Assembly: GCF_000315235.1 (NCBI RefSeq)
Contig: NZ_BALG01000026.1
Span: 1-55,738, forward strand
DNA from: Paenibacillus popilliae ATCC 14706
GTDB taxonomy: Bacteria; Bacillota; Bacilli; Paenibacillales; Paenibacillaceae
Length of the DNA: 55,738 nucleotides
Reading direction: 5' to 3'
Made by a program: the position numbers and the translations under genes. Below, piece after piece: positions 47,783-55,738 of the stretch; the stretch's first letter is position 1; each line of letters opens with the position of its first letter. The notes under the pieces are model-generated. The model was not told the origin of the DNA and did no database searches. It saw nothing but the letters and a program-made list of their open reading frames with translations.

Positions 47783-48895
47783 GTGTTCGTTACATCCGTG
47801 GCGCTGAAGCAGTACCGCAATTATGAGGGCCTGGAGTTGGATACGAACAACCGGGTCAACATCTTCGTCGGCAATAATGCCCAGGGTAAGACCAATTTGC
47901 TGGAAGCCATCTTCGTGCTCGCCTTGACCAAGTCGCATCGTACCTCGAAGGACAAGGAACTGATCGGCTGGGAAGCAGATCACGCCTCGCTCAAGGCGAG
48001 CGTAGAGCGGAAATACGGCCAGGTCCAACTCGATCTGAGCATTTCCAGGCAAGGCAAGAAGGCGAAGCTGAACGGGCTGGAGCAGAAAAAGCTGAGCGGC
48101 TTCATCGGCGCGCTCAATGTCGTCATGTTCGCGCCGGAGGATCTGGAGATCGTCAAGGGCTCTCCAGGCATTCGCCGACGCTTTCTTGATATGGAGATAG
48201 GCCAGGTTCAGCCGAACTATTTGTACCATTTGCAGCAGTATCAGAAGGTGCTGATTCAGCGCAACAACTTGTTGAAGCAGATGTGGACCAAGCCCGGTGC
48301 ACAGTCGGATACGATGCTCGAGATTTTTAACGAACAGCTTGTGGTCAATGGTGTTAAAGTTGTAATAAAGAGGAAACAATATTTACGAAAGCTGCAAGAT
48401 TGGGCCGAGCAGATTCATGCAGGCATCACCAACGGGCAGGAAGCGCTTCGGATCGAGTATGTGCCTTCCTTCATGGCGGCGGAAGAAGATGACGCTGTTT
48501 TATTTGAACAATTTATGTTAAAGTTAACACAAATGAAAGACCAGGAGGTGCGGCGCGGCATTACGCTTGTCGGGCCGCATCGGGACGATCTCGCCTTTTT
48601 CATTAACGGCAAAGAAGTGCAAACGTTCGGTTCGCAAGGTCAGCAGCGAACAACGGCCTTGTCCTTGAAGCTGGCCGAGATTGAGCTGATGCATGAAGAA
48701 ATCGGTGAATATCCCGTGCTGCTGCTGGACGATGTGTTATCCGAGCTCGATTTGCACCGCCAGACGCAGCTCATTGAGACCTTTCAAGGCAAAGTTCAGA
48801 CGTTCATCACGACGACGGGCATCGAGGGCATCAACATTGGCCGGCTTCAGGATGCAAATATGTTCCACGTGGAAAATGGGCAAGTCATGCGTTAA
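47783..48895 (+). CDS. recF: DNA replication and repair protein RecF
   Basis: A 370-residue SMC-like ATPase. Walker A 'FVGNNAQGKTNLLEAIFVLA' (core GNNAQGKTN), signature 'FGSQGQQRTTALSLKLAEI' and Walker B 'PVLLLDDVLSELD' are all present. It loads RecA at single-strand gaps with RecO and RecR. The start is GTG at 47783. Confidence 0.95.
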   Translation: MFVTSVALKQYRNYEGLELDTNNRVNIFVGNNAQGKTNLLEAIFVLALTKSHRTSKDKELIGWEADHASLKASVERKYGQVQLDLSISRQGKKAKLNGLEQKKLSGFIGALNVVMFAPEDLEIVKGSPGIRRRFLDMEIGQVQPNYLYHLQQYQKVLIQRNNLLKQMWTKPGAQSDTMLEIFNEQLVVNGVKVVIKRKQYLRKLQDWAEQIHAGITNGQEALRIEYVPSFMAAEEDDAVLFEQFMLKLTQMKDQEVRRGITLVGPHRDDLAFFINGKEVQTFGSQGQQRTTALSLKLAEIELMHEEIGEYPVLLLDDVLSELDLHRQTQLIETFQGKVQTFITTTGIEGINIGRLQDANMFHVENGQVMR

Positions 48896-48908
48896 GGGGG
48901 AAGTCCGA

Positions 48909-49154
48909 TTGTATATTCACCTGGGTGGGGAAAAGGTCATTCGTTCCTCGGAACTGGTCGCGATTTTCGATGTTTCGATTCAGAAATCATCGAAGCTGTC
49001 CAAGCGATTCGTGGCGAATGCCCATAAGGTCAAAAGGGTAGAGGCGATAGGCGAGGAGGAAGCCAAGTCGATCGTCGTCACGAAAGGAAAGGTTTACTTT
49101 TCGCCCATTTCATCTACTACGCTGAAGAAGCGGGCACGTCATTACAACGAGTAG
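48909..49154 (+). CDS. remB: Extracellular matrix regulator RemB (DUF370)
   Basis: An 81-residue DUF370 protein: MYIHLGGEKVIRSSELVAIF, then 'SKLSKRFVANAHKVKRVEAI' and 'SIVVTKGKVYFSPISSTTLKKR' (core VYFSPISSTTLKKR). It starts at TTG 48909, with AAGGGGGAA before it. In B. subtilis RemB (YaaB) takes part in biofilm matrix gene control and has the same position between recF and gyrB. Confidence 0.9.
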   Translation: MYIHLGGEKVIRSSELVAIFDVSIQKSSKLSKRFVANAHKVKRVEAIGEEEAKSIVVTKGKVYFSPISSTTLKKRARHYNE

Positions 49155-49260
49155 GCATACGACACTTTCGCTTGGCGGATCGTCTGGTGCCGGAGGGCGC
49201 CGGAAATGCCTGCAAGCCGCATCGTATAGCGGATGAACTAGCAGCAGAACTGAAAAATAA

Positions 49261-51186
<1,926 letters not shown>

Positions 51187-51207
51187 GCGGCAGCATGCAA
51201 GCCCCGC

Positions 51208-51234
51208 CCGGTCCTGTAAGGACCGGTTTTTTTT
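51208..51234 (+). terminator. Terminator after gyrB
   Basis: CCGGTCC-TGTAA-GGACCGG followed by T8, 20 bases after the gyrB stop. It ends the dnaA-to-gyrB direction of transcription, and the minus-strand ATP-grasp gene begins its end just beyond it. Confidence 0.95.
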
Positions 51235-51263
51235 GGTACATTGCCCGTCACGCCGCGGGATGA

Positions 51264-52031
51264 TTAAGAGAAGCGTTTGCGTGTGCGGAGTCGACCGTAG
51301 GCGACACCATATTTGCGGATGCGGCGGTAATCGCACTGACTGAAATTCATGTTCCGGAACGCGGTGATATCCGGCTTCGTGTTGACTTCGAATATCCACG
51401 GATAGCGGTCTTCGTCCAGCCCGACATCCAACCCGATTTCCTTGAGGCCGGGGAATTTTTTTTCTAGTTGGGCCGCCGTCTCTACTCCCAACTGCTTGAG
51501 CAGGGCGATCAGGCGGAGCTTTTCTTCCTCCGCCATGTTGTTTTTGAGGAGCGTGTTAATATCAGCCAGCTTGCCTCCGCAACTGAAGTTAGTGACGACA
51601 TTGCTGGAGCCGGCCACTTTACCGAACACGGCTGTCGATACCCAGCAGCCTTTCGGGCTTATTTGCGTCAGAACACGAATATCGAAATTTTTGCCTTCAT
51701 AGGTGAGAAGATGAATTCCCTTCTGAATCAAATAAGGATTGGATCCGATTCGTTTGACGAGCGCGCGGTGCAATTCTTCGAACGTGGAATAACGGAACAC
51801 CTGCGTCTTGGCCATCAGATGATACCCCTCTTCCTTCCGGACCACCCGCATTACGCCATAACCATGGGTACCCCGATTCGGCTTCACATAGACCATGTCA
51901 TGCGCCTCGAGCATGCTCTGCAGATGGTTATCCGTGAAGGGGTGCGTCTCTGGAATGAACGCATTAAGCTCAGCGGAGCGCTGCAAGACCAGCGTTTTTT
52001 TCAACTTACTGGCAACACGTCGTATGGCCAT
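51264..52031 (-). CDS. YheC/YheD-family ATP-grasp protein
   Basis: A 255-residue protein of the YheC/D family, related to spore-coat-associated proteins of Bacillus. The ATP-grasp fold shows 'MVYVKPNRGTHGYGVMRV', 'YLIQKGIHLLTYEGKNFDIRVLTQ' (cores LIQKGIHLL and NFDIRVLTQ), 'FPGLKEIGLDVGLDED' and 'IFEVNTKPD' with the metal-binding Asn/Glu. It should join a carboxylate to an amine or similar using ATP; the substrate is unknown. It stands alone on the minus strand between gyrB and gyrA, an insertion often seen in Paenibacillus. Confidence 0.85.
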   Translation of the reverse strand: MAIRRVASKLKKTLVLQRSAELNAFIPETHPFTDNHLQSMLEAHDMVYVKPNRGTHGYGVMRVVRKEEGYHLMAKTQVFRYSTFEELHRALVKRIGSNPYLIQKGIHLLTYEGKNFDIRVLTQISPKGCWVSTAVFGKVAGSSNVVTNFSCGGKLADINTLLKNNMAEEEKLRLIALLKQLGVETAAQLEKKFPGLKEIGLDVGLDEDRYPWIFEVNTKPDITAFRNMNFSQCDYRRIRKYGVAYGRLRTRKRFS

Positions 52032-52190
52032 TCAACCACCCTTTCCGATCAAACCTGAGTGCGTCATCTTTTCTAGTAGTCAAGTATGGTATAATAAAGG
52101 ATATGTTGTCATAAGTCGATTTGAAAAGAACAATAGCCCATTTAGCGAAAGGAATCGTTCGGTTTATGGTTCATTTGGCGTAACGTTTAA

Positions 52191-52219
52191 TTGTACATCT
52201 TTTGTGAAAGTAATATAAT
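52191..52219 (+). promoter_or_regulatory. Probable gyrA promoter
   Basis: TTGTAC, 17-base spacer, TATAAT at 52214-52219. A further TATAAT near 52091-52096 could be a second promoter. The leader to the gyrA start is about 180 bases and holds no recognised riboswitch. Confidence 0.7.
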
Positions 52220-52404
52220 GAAAATAGCGTGGATATGGACTTGGTGGATAATGGGCAGCTCACTAGGACGGCTGCTCTTATTCATACAGGGAAACGGTTC
52301 GATCCCGATCAGGGCAATGGAGCCGTTTTCGCTTGTTAAGCAAACTCATTGCTTTTTGCCATACATTGTGGACGCTGTGAACAAGAATGATGAGGAGGTC
52401 CAGC

Positions 52405-54942
52405 ATGGCGGAAGAAAAACAATCGCAAATTAAAGATCGCGACATCGGCATGGAGATGCGGGAATCTTTTCTCGATTACGCGATGAGCATCATTGTTAGC
52501 CGTGCGCTGCCGGATGTGCGCGACGGACTGAAGCCGGTTCACCGCCGGATATTGTATGCGATGTCCGAACTCGGCATGGCGCCGGACAAGCCATATAAGA
52601 AGTCGGCAAGAATTGTCGGGGAAGTCATCGGTAAATATCATCCTCACGGTGATTCGGCGGTCTATGAGACGATGGTGCGCATGGCGCAGGACTTCTCTCT
52701 GCGTTATATGCTGGTCGACGGTCACGGGAACTTTGGTTCGATAGATGGGGACTTCGCGGCAGCGATGCGGTATACCGAAGCGCGTCTGTCCAAGATTGCG
52801 GTGGAGCTGCTGCGTGACATTAATAAAGATACAGTAGATTTCGCCCCGAACTATGACGGGGAAGAGAGGGAGCCGATCGTGCTGCCGGCGCGGTTCCCGA
52901 ACCTGCTTGTCAATGGGGTATCGGGGATTGCGGTCGGTATGGCGACCAACATTCCACCTCATAATTTGACAGAGGTCATTGACGGCGTCCAGGCGCTTAT
53001 CCGCAATCCGGAAATTATGCCGCTTGAGCTGATGGATTATATCAAGGGGCCGGATTTCCCGACGGCTGGACTGGTTCTGGGCCGCGAAGGGATTCGCCAA
53101 GCGTATATGACCGGGCGCGGTTCGGTTACGATGCGGGCGAGAGCAACGATTGAAGAGCATAACGGCAAAGCCCGCATTCTCGTTCATGAGCTGCCTTATC
53201 AGGTCAATAAGGCGCGGCTGGTCGAGAAGATTGCCGAACTGGTCCGCGAGAAGCGGGTCGAGGGCATTACGGATCTGCGCGACGAATCGGATCGCAACGG
53301 CATGCGGGTCGTGATCGAGTTGCGCCGGGATGTCAATCCGAGCGTCGTACTGAACAATCTGTACAAGCATACGGCGTTGCAGTCGAACTTCGGCATCAAT
53401 ATGCTGGCGCTCGTCAATCAGGAGCCGCGCGTGTTGAACCTGCGGGATATGCTCTACTATTACCTGGAGCACCAGGTCGACGTCATTCGCCGCCGCACCG
53501 AGTTCGATCTGAAGAAGGCGGAAGCCCGTGCTCATATTCTGGAAGGGTTGCGCGTGGCACTTGATCATCTCGATGAAGTGATCGCGTTGATCCGCAGTTC
53601 CCGAACGGCCGATATCGCGCGCGAAGGCTTGATCAACCGCTTCCAGCTATCCGTTGAGCAGGCTCAGGCGATTCTTGATATGCGCCTGCAGCGCCTGACC
53701 GGTCTGGAGCGGGAGAAGATTGAAGAAGAATACGCAGAGCTGATGAAGAAGATTGCCGAATTGAAGGAAATTCTGGCAAGTGAACAGCTGGTGTTGAATA
53801 TTATTAACGACGAATTAGAAGAAGTGAAACAAAAATATGGTGACGAGCGCCGCACGGAGATTACGATCGGCGAAGATAGCATTCTCGACGAGGATCTGAT
53901 CCCGCAAGAGGATGTTATTATCACGATTACCCACAGCGGCTACATCAAGCGCCTGCCGGTTACGACGTACCGCAGCCAGAAGCGCGGCGGACGAGGCGTA
54001 GTCGGAATGGATACGAAGGATAACGACTTCGTCGAGCATCTGTTCGTCACCAATTCGCATCACTACTTAATGTTCTTCACCGACAAAGGCAAGGTGTATC
54101 GCATCAAGGCATATGAGGTGCCTGGCTTGAGCCGCACTTCGCGCGGAACGCCGATTATTAACCTAATTCAGATCGAACAGGGAGAAGCGGTCAACGCCGT
54201 CATTCCGGTGAAGGAGTTCGAAGCGGACAAGTTCTTGTTCTTCGCTACTCGTTATGGGATCGTGAAGAAGACGCCGTTGGATGATTATGTTAATATCCGC
54301 AAAGGCGGACTCATTGCCATCAACCTTAGAGAAGACGATGATCTTATCGGGGTTCGTCTGACGGATGGGGAGCAGGAGATCATAATGGGGACATCGAATG
54401 GGATGTCAATTCGATTCCCGGAAAAAGATGTCCGTTCTATGGGACGCTCTGCTACCGGCGTCAAAGGGATTACGCTCGACGATGATGACTTCGTCATCGA
54501 TATGGACGTCGTCAGTGAGGACAATGATGTCCTTATCGTCTCCTCCAAGGGCTACGGCAAACGGACCCCAATGAGCGAGTATCGTATCCAGAGCCGCGGG
54601 GGAAAAGGAATCAAGACGATTAACGTGACGGATAAAAACGGCCCTGTCATCGGCTTGAAGGTCGTCCAGCCGGAAGAGGATCTAATGATCATCACCTCGC
54701 TCGGCACCATTATCCGGATGAGCATGGCAGGCATCTCACAGATGGGACGCTATGCGCAAGGGGTCAAGCTCATTAATATCCGGGAGGATGACAGTGTAGC
54801 TACCGTCAGCCGTTGCGACAAGAATGAAGAACAGGATGAAATGACGGACAGCGATGAGGAGCCGGCGGGCCAGAAAAATGGTCCTGATGCAGATGTACCT
54901 GTAGCCGATTCATCTGGCGGCGCAGACCATCCTTCATCCTAA
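52405..54942 (+). CDS. gyrA: DNA gyrase subunit A
   Basis: An 845-residue breakage-reunion subunit. Seen are the QRDR ('[20 protein letters not shown]'), the catalytic Tyr in '[14 protein letters not shown]', the coiled coil, and the C-terminal beta-pinwheel with its GyrA box 'QKRGGRG'. In the QRDR the residues read Ser at the position of E. coli Ser83 and Glu at Asp87, the usual susceptible state for Bacillales. The ATG at 52405 follows GAGGAGG; an ATG 18 bases upstream has none. The last 35 residues are an acidic tail. Confidence 0.97.
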   Translation: MAEEKQSQIKDRDIGMEMRESFLDYAMSIIVSRALPDVRDGLKPVHRRILYAMSELGMAPDKPYKKSARIVGEVIGKYHPHGDSAVYETMVRMAQDFSLRYMLVDGHGNFGSIDGDFAAAMRYTEARLSKIAVELLRDINKDTVDFAPNYDGEEREPIVLPARFPNLLVNGVSGIAVGMATNIPPHNLTEVIDGVQALIRNPEIMPLELMDYIKGPDFPTAGLVLGREGIRQAYMTGRGSVTMRARATIEEHNGKARILVHELPYQVNKARLVEKIAELVREKRVEGITDLRDESDRNGMRVVIELRRDVNPSVVLNNLYKHTALQSNFGINMLALVNQEPRVLNLRDMLYYYLEHQVDVIRRRTEFDLKKAEARAHILEGLRVALDHLDEVIALIRSSRTADIAREGLINRFQLSVEQAQAILDMRLQRLTGLEREKIEEEYAELMKKIAELKEILASEQLVLNIINDELEEVKQKYGDERRTEITIGEDSILDEDLIPQEDVIITITHSGYIKRLPVTTYRSQKRGGRGVVGMDTKDNDFVEHLFVTNSHHYLMFFTDKGKVYRIKAYEVPGLSRTSRGTPIINLIQIEQGEAVNAVIPVKEFEADKFLFFATRYGIVKKTPLDDYVNIRKGGLIAINLREDDDLIGVRLTDGEQEIIMGTSNGMSIRFPEKDVRSMGRSATGVKGITLDDDDFVIDMDVVSEDNDVLIVSSKGYGKRTPMSEYRIQSRGGKGIKTINVTDKNGPVIGLKVVQPEEDLMIITSLGTIIRMSMAGISQMGRYAQGVKLINIREDDSVATVSRCDKNEEQDEMTDSDEEPAGQKNGPDADVPVADSSGGADHPSS

Positions 54943-54952
54943 TTTGACACGA

Positions 54953-54984
54953 AGGGGCGCATACCCACAAGATGCGCCCCTTTT
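54953..54984 (+). terminator. Terminator after gyrA
   Basis: GGGGCGCAT / ATGCGCCCC with a nine-base loop followed by TTTT, 11 bases after the gyrA stop. Confidence 0.92.
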
Positions 54985-55019
54985 ACATGTATCAGACGGT
55001 TATTACACCATGGAAGTGC

Positions 55020-55414
55020 TTCCTGATGCAGTCTATTATTAACCTCTCCCCTGCGGTCGGTTCCGGAATTTGTCGAAGCAGCTTCCCGCAAGGCGGCGGC
55101 TGTGCCGGCCAGAGACAATTCCGAGGATGCGTTCCATGCGATGAGCTGAATCGGGGCTACAAGCGCGCCACTTCTCCCTATTTCGTATCTGGAGCAGTTG
55201 CAGGAAGAATCGTTCGGCAAGCTGGACCCGCAGCTCGTGTCGACGTTCATCCAAAAAAGTGACGTACTTGCACAGGGCAGCGCTGTGCAAGTGAACGAGA
55301 CCGGGTAGGCAAGATTGTCTTCATGGAGGATCGGCATCCTATGCGCCGTGGGTATCGGTGGATGGGCGAGTCGTGCATCTGTTGGAGGAGCGAATCTGTG
55401 GATTAAGAAAGTAA
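55020..55414 (+). pseudogene. HD-GYP-domain gene remnant
   Basis: Three frames together give pieces typical of the end of an HD-GYP c-di-GMP phosphodiesterase-like protein: 'DELNRGYKRATSPY', 'YLEQLQEESFGKLDPQLVSTFI', 'GSAVQVNETG', 'GKIVFMED' and 'VSVDGRVVHLLEERICGLRK', ending at 55414. The frames are broken by at least two shifts and the HD catalytic part is missing or unreadable. In Paenibacillus an HD-GYP gene often stands between gyrA and the rRNA operon, so this is a decayed copy. Confidence 0.65.
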
Positions 55415-55592
55415 TGAACGGCTGATTTCAAAATCCTATCGTTTCTGTTCAGATAGAGTTTCTTTTGCAGAGGGACTCTATTCTTTTCTTGATCTCCTTG
55501 TTAGGATCAAGCGATATGGTCAAGCGGAGTACGGCAGTACAGGCTGCATCAAGCGCGTGAATAATACGGCGGTAAGCGGGGTATGATATAGA
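55415..55592. other. Gap before the rRNA promoter
   Basis: No gene. A weak inverted repeat TAGAGT / ACTCTA (about 55454-55480) is followed by TTCTTTTCTT and may stop transcription from the left. Confidence 0.4.
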
Positions 55593-55650
55593 TTAAAAAT
55601 CTTTAAATTTTTTAAAAAAACTTGCATTCGGATTCTAGCCATGTTATATT
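55593..55650 (+). promoter_or_regulatory. Stable-RNA (rRNA) promoter with A/T-rich upstream element
   Basis: TTGCAT (55622-55627), 17-base spacer, TATATT (55645-55650). An A/T-rich stretch (55593-55620) precedes the -35 box like an UP element. The boxA-like TTCTTTGAAAACTGAACAAC at 55701-55720 follows; this is the well-known sequence upstream of 16S rRNA genes of this group. The 16S gene should begin soon after the window's right edge. Confidence 0.85.
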
Positions 55651-55738
55651 ATATAAGTCGCCGCTGAGAGGCGCGGCACGGCAAGAAAAAATGAGATTGT
55701 TCTTTGAAAACTGAACAACGAGTGATGTTTGTGAAGAG

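Noticed and set aside
55651-55738. Start of the 16S rRNA gene within the window
   Set aside because: Promoter and boxA-like leader are visible, but the conserved 16S start is not reached before the right edge.

Overview
The window joins two unrelated blocks of a Bacillales chromosome, most likely Paenibacillus or a close relative. The right part (about 37.3-55.7 kb) is the replication-origin region in the classical Firmicutes order: rsmG, mnmG, mnmE, jag, yidC, rnpA and rpmH run leftward on the minus strand, and oriC, dnaA, dnaN, rlbA, recF, remB, gyrB, a minus-strand YheC/D-type ATP-grasp gene and gyrA follow rightward. A broken HD-GYP-like gene and a strong stable-RNA promoter lie at the right edge, so a 16S rRNA gene should begin just outside. 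The genus is inferred from gene order and sequence style only.

The left part (1 to about 35.6 kb) is a Mu-like transposable prophage, cut by the left edge and transcribed leftward except for its repressor end. From right to left it holds: repeated end sites likely bound by the transposase; a small membrane protein; an XRE repressor with a palindromic operator array overlapping a leftward early promoter; a coiled-coil protein; a Ner/Cro-like XRE protein; MuA-type DDE transposase; MuB-type ATPase; AbrB-like, DUF3164 and GemA-like proteins; a DnaD-like plus DnaC-like helicase-loader pair; a C-type-lectin/FGE-fold protein; an amidase; and a Mor activator followed by a terminator. The late block follows: lysis genes (one holin copy broken), Mu gp25/gp26/gp27-like proteins, a NusG/LoaP paralogue, terminase, portal, head morphogenesis protein, protease/scaffold, decoration protein, capsid, connectors, and then a contractile tail of PBSX/Xkd type (sheath, tube, frameshifted chaperone, tape measure, LysM, hub, baseplate). 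The element thus combines Mu-type transposition and packaging with a PBSX-type tail.

The most notable signal is in the C-type-lectin protein. Its last 32 or so residues have the layout of a diversity-generating retroelement (DGR) variable region. Its variable codons can all be derived from AAC/AAT by changes at A only, and the gene is followed by a GC-rich hairpin with a GACA loop, like the hairpin needed for DGR retrohoming. No reverse transcriptase or template repeat is visible in the window, so this is an orphan target here. Other points of interest are a LoaP-like antiterminator coded between the terminase subunits, a textbook -1 frameshift site in the tail chaperone gene, phage-coded helicase loaders in a transposable phage, a triplicated tape-measure segment with an 11-G run, a structured RNA-like element between oriC and dnaA, and a stretch of dead toxin/immunity and IS21 genes at the prophage border with one intact RelE-like toxin whose antitoxin looks broken.

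Between the prophage and rsmG (35.6-37.0 kb) there is no intact gene except that toxin. Prophage late genes and the rsmG-rpmH genes run away from oriC, co-directional with the leftward fork.
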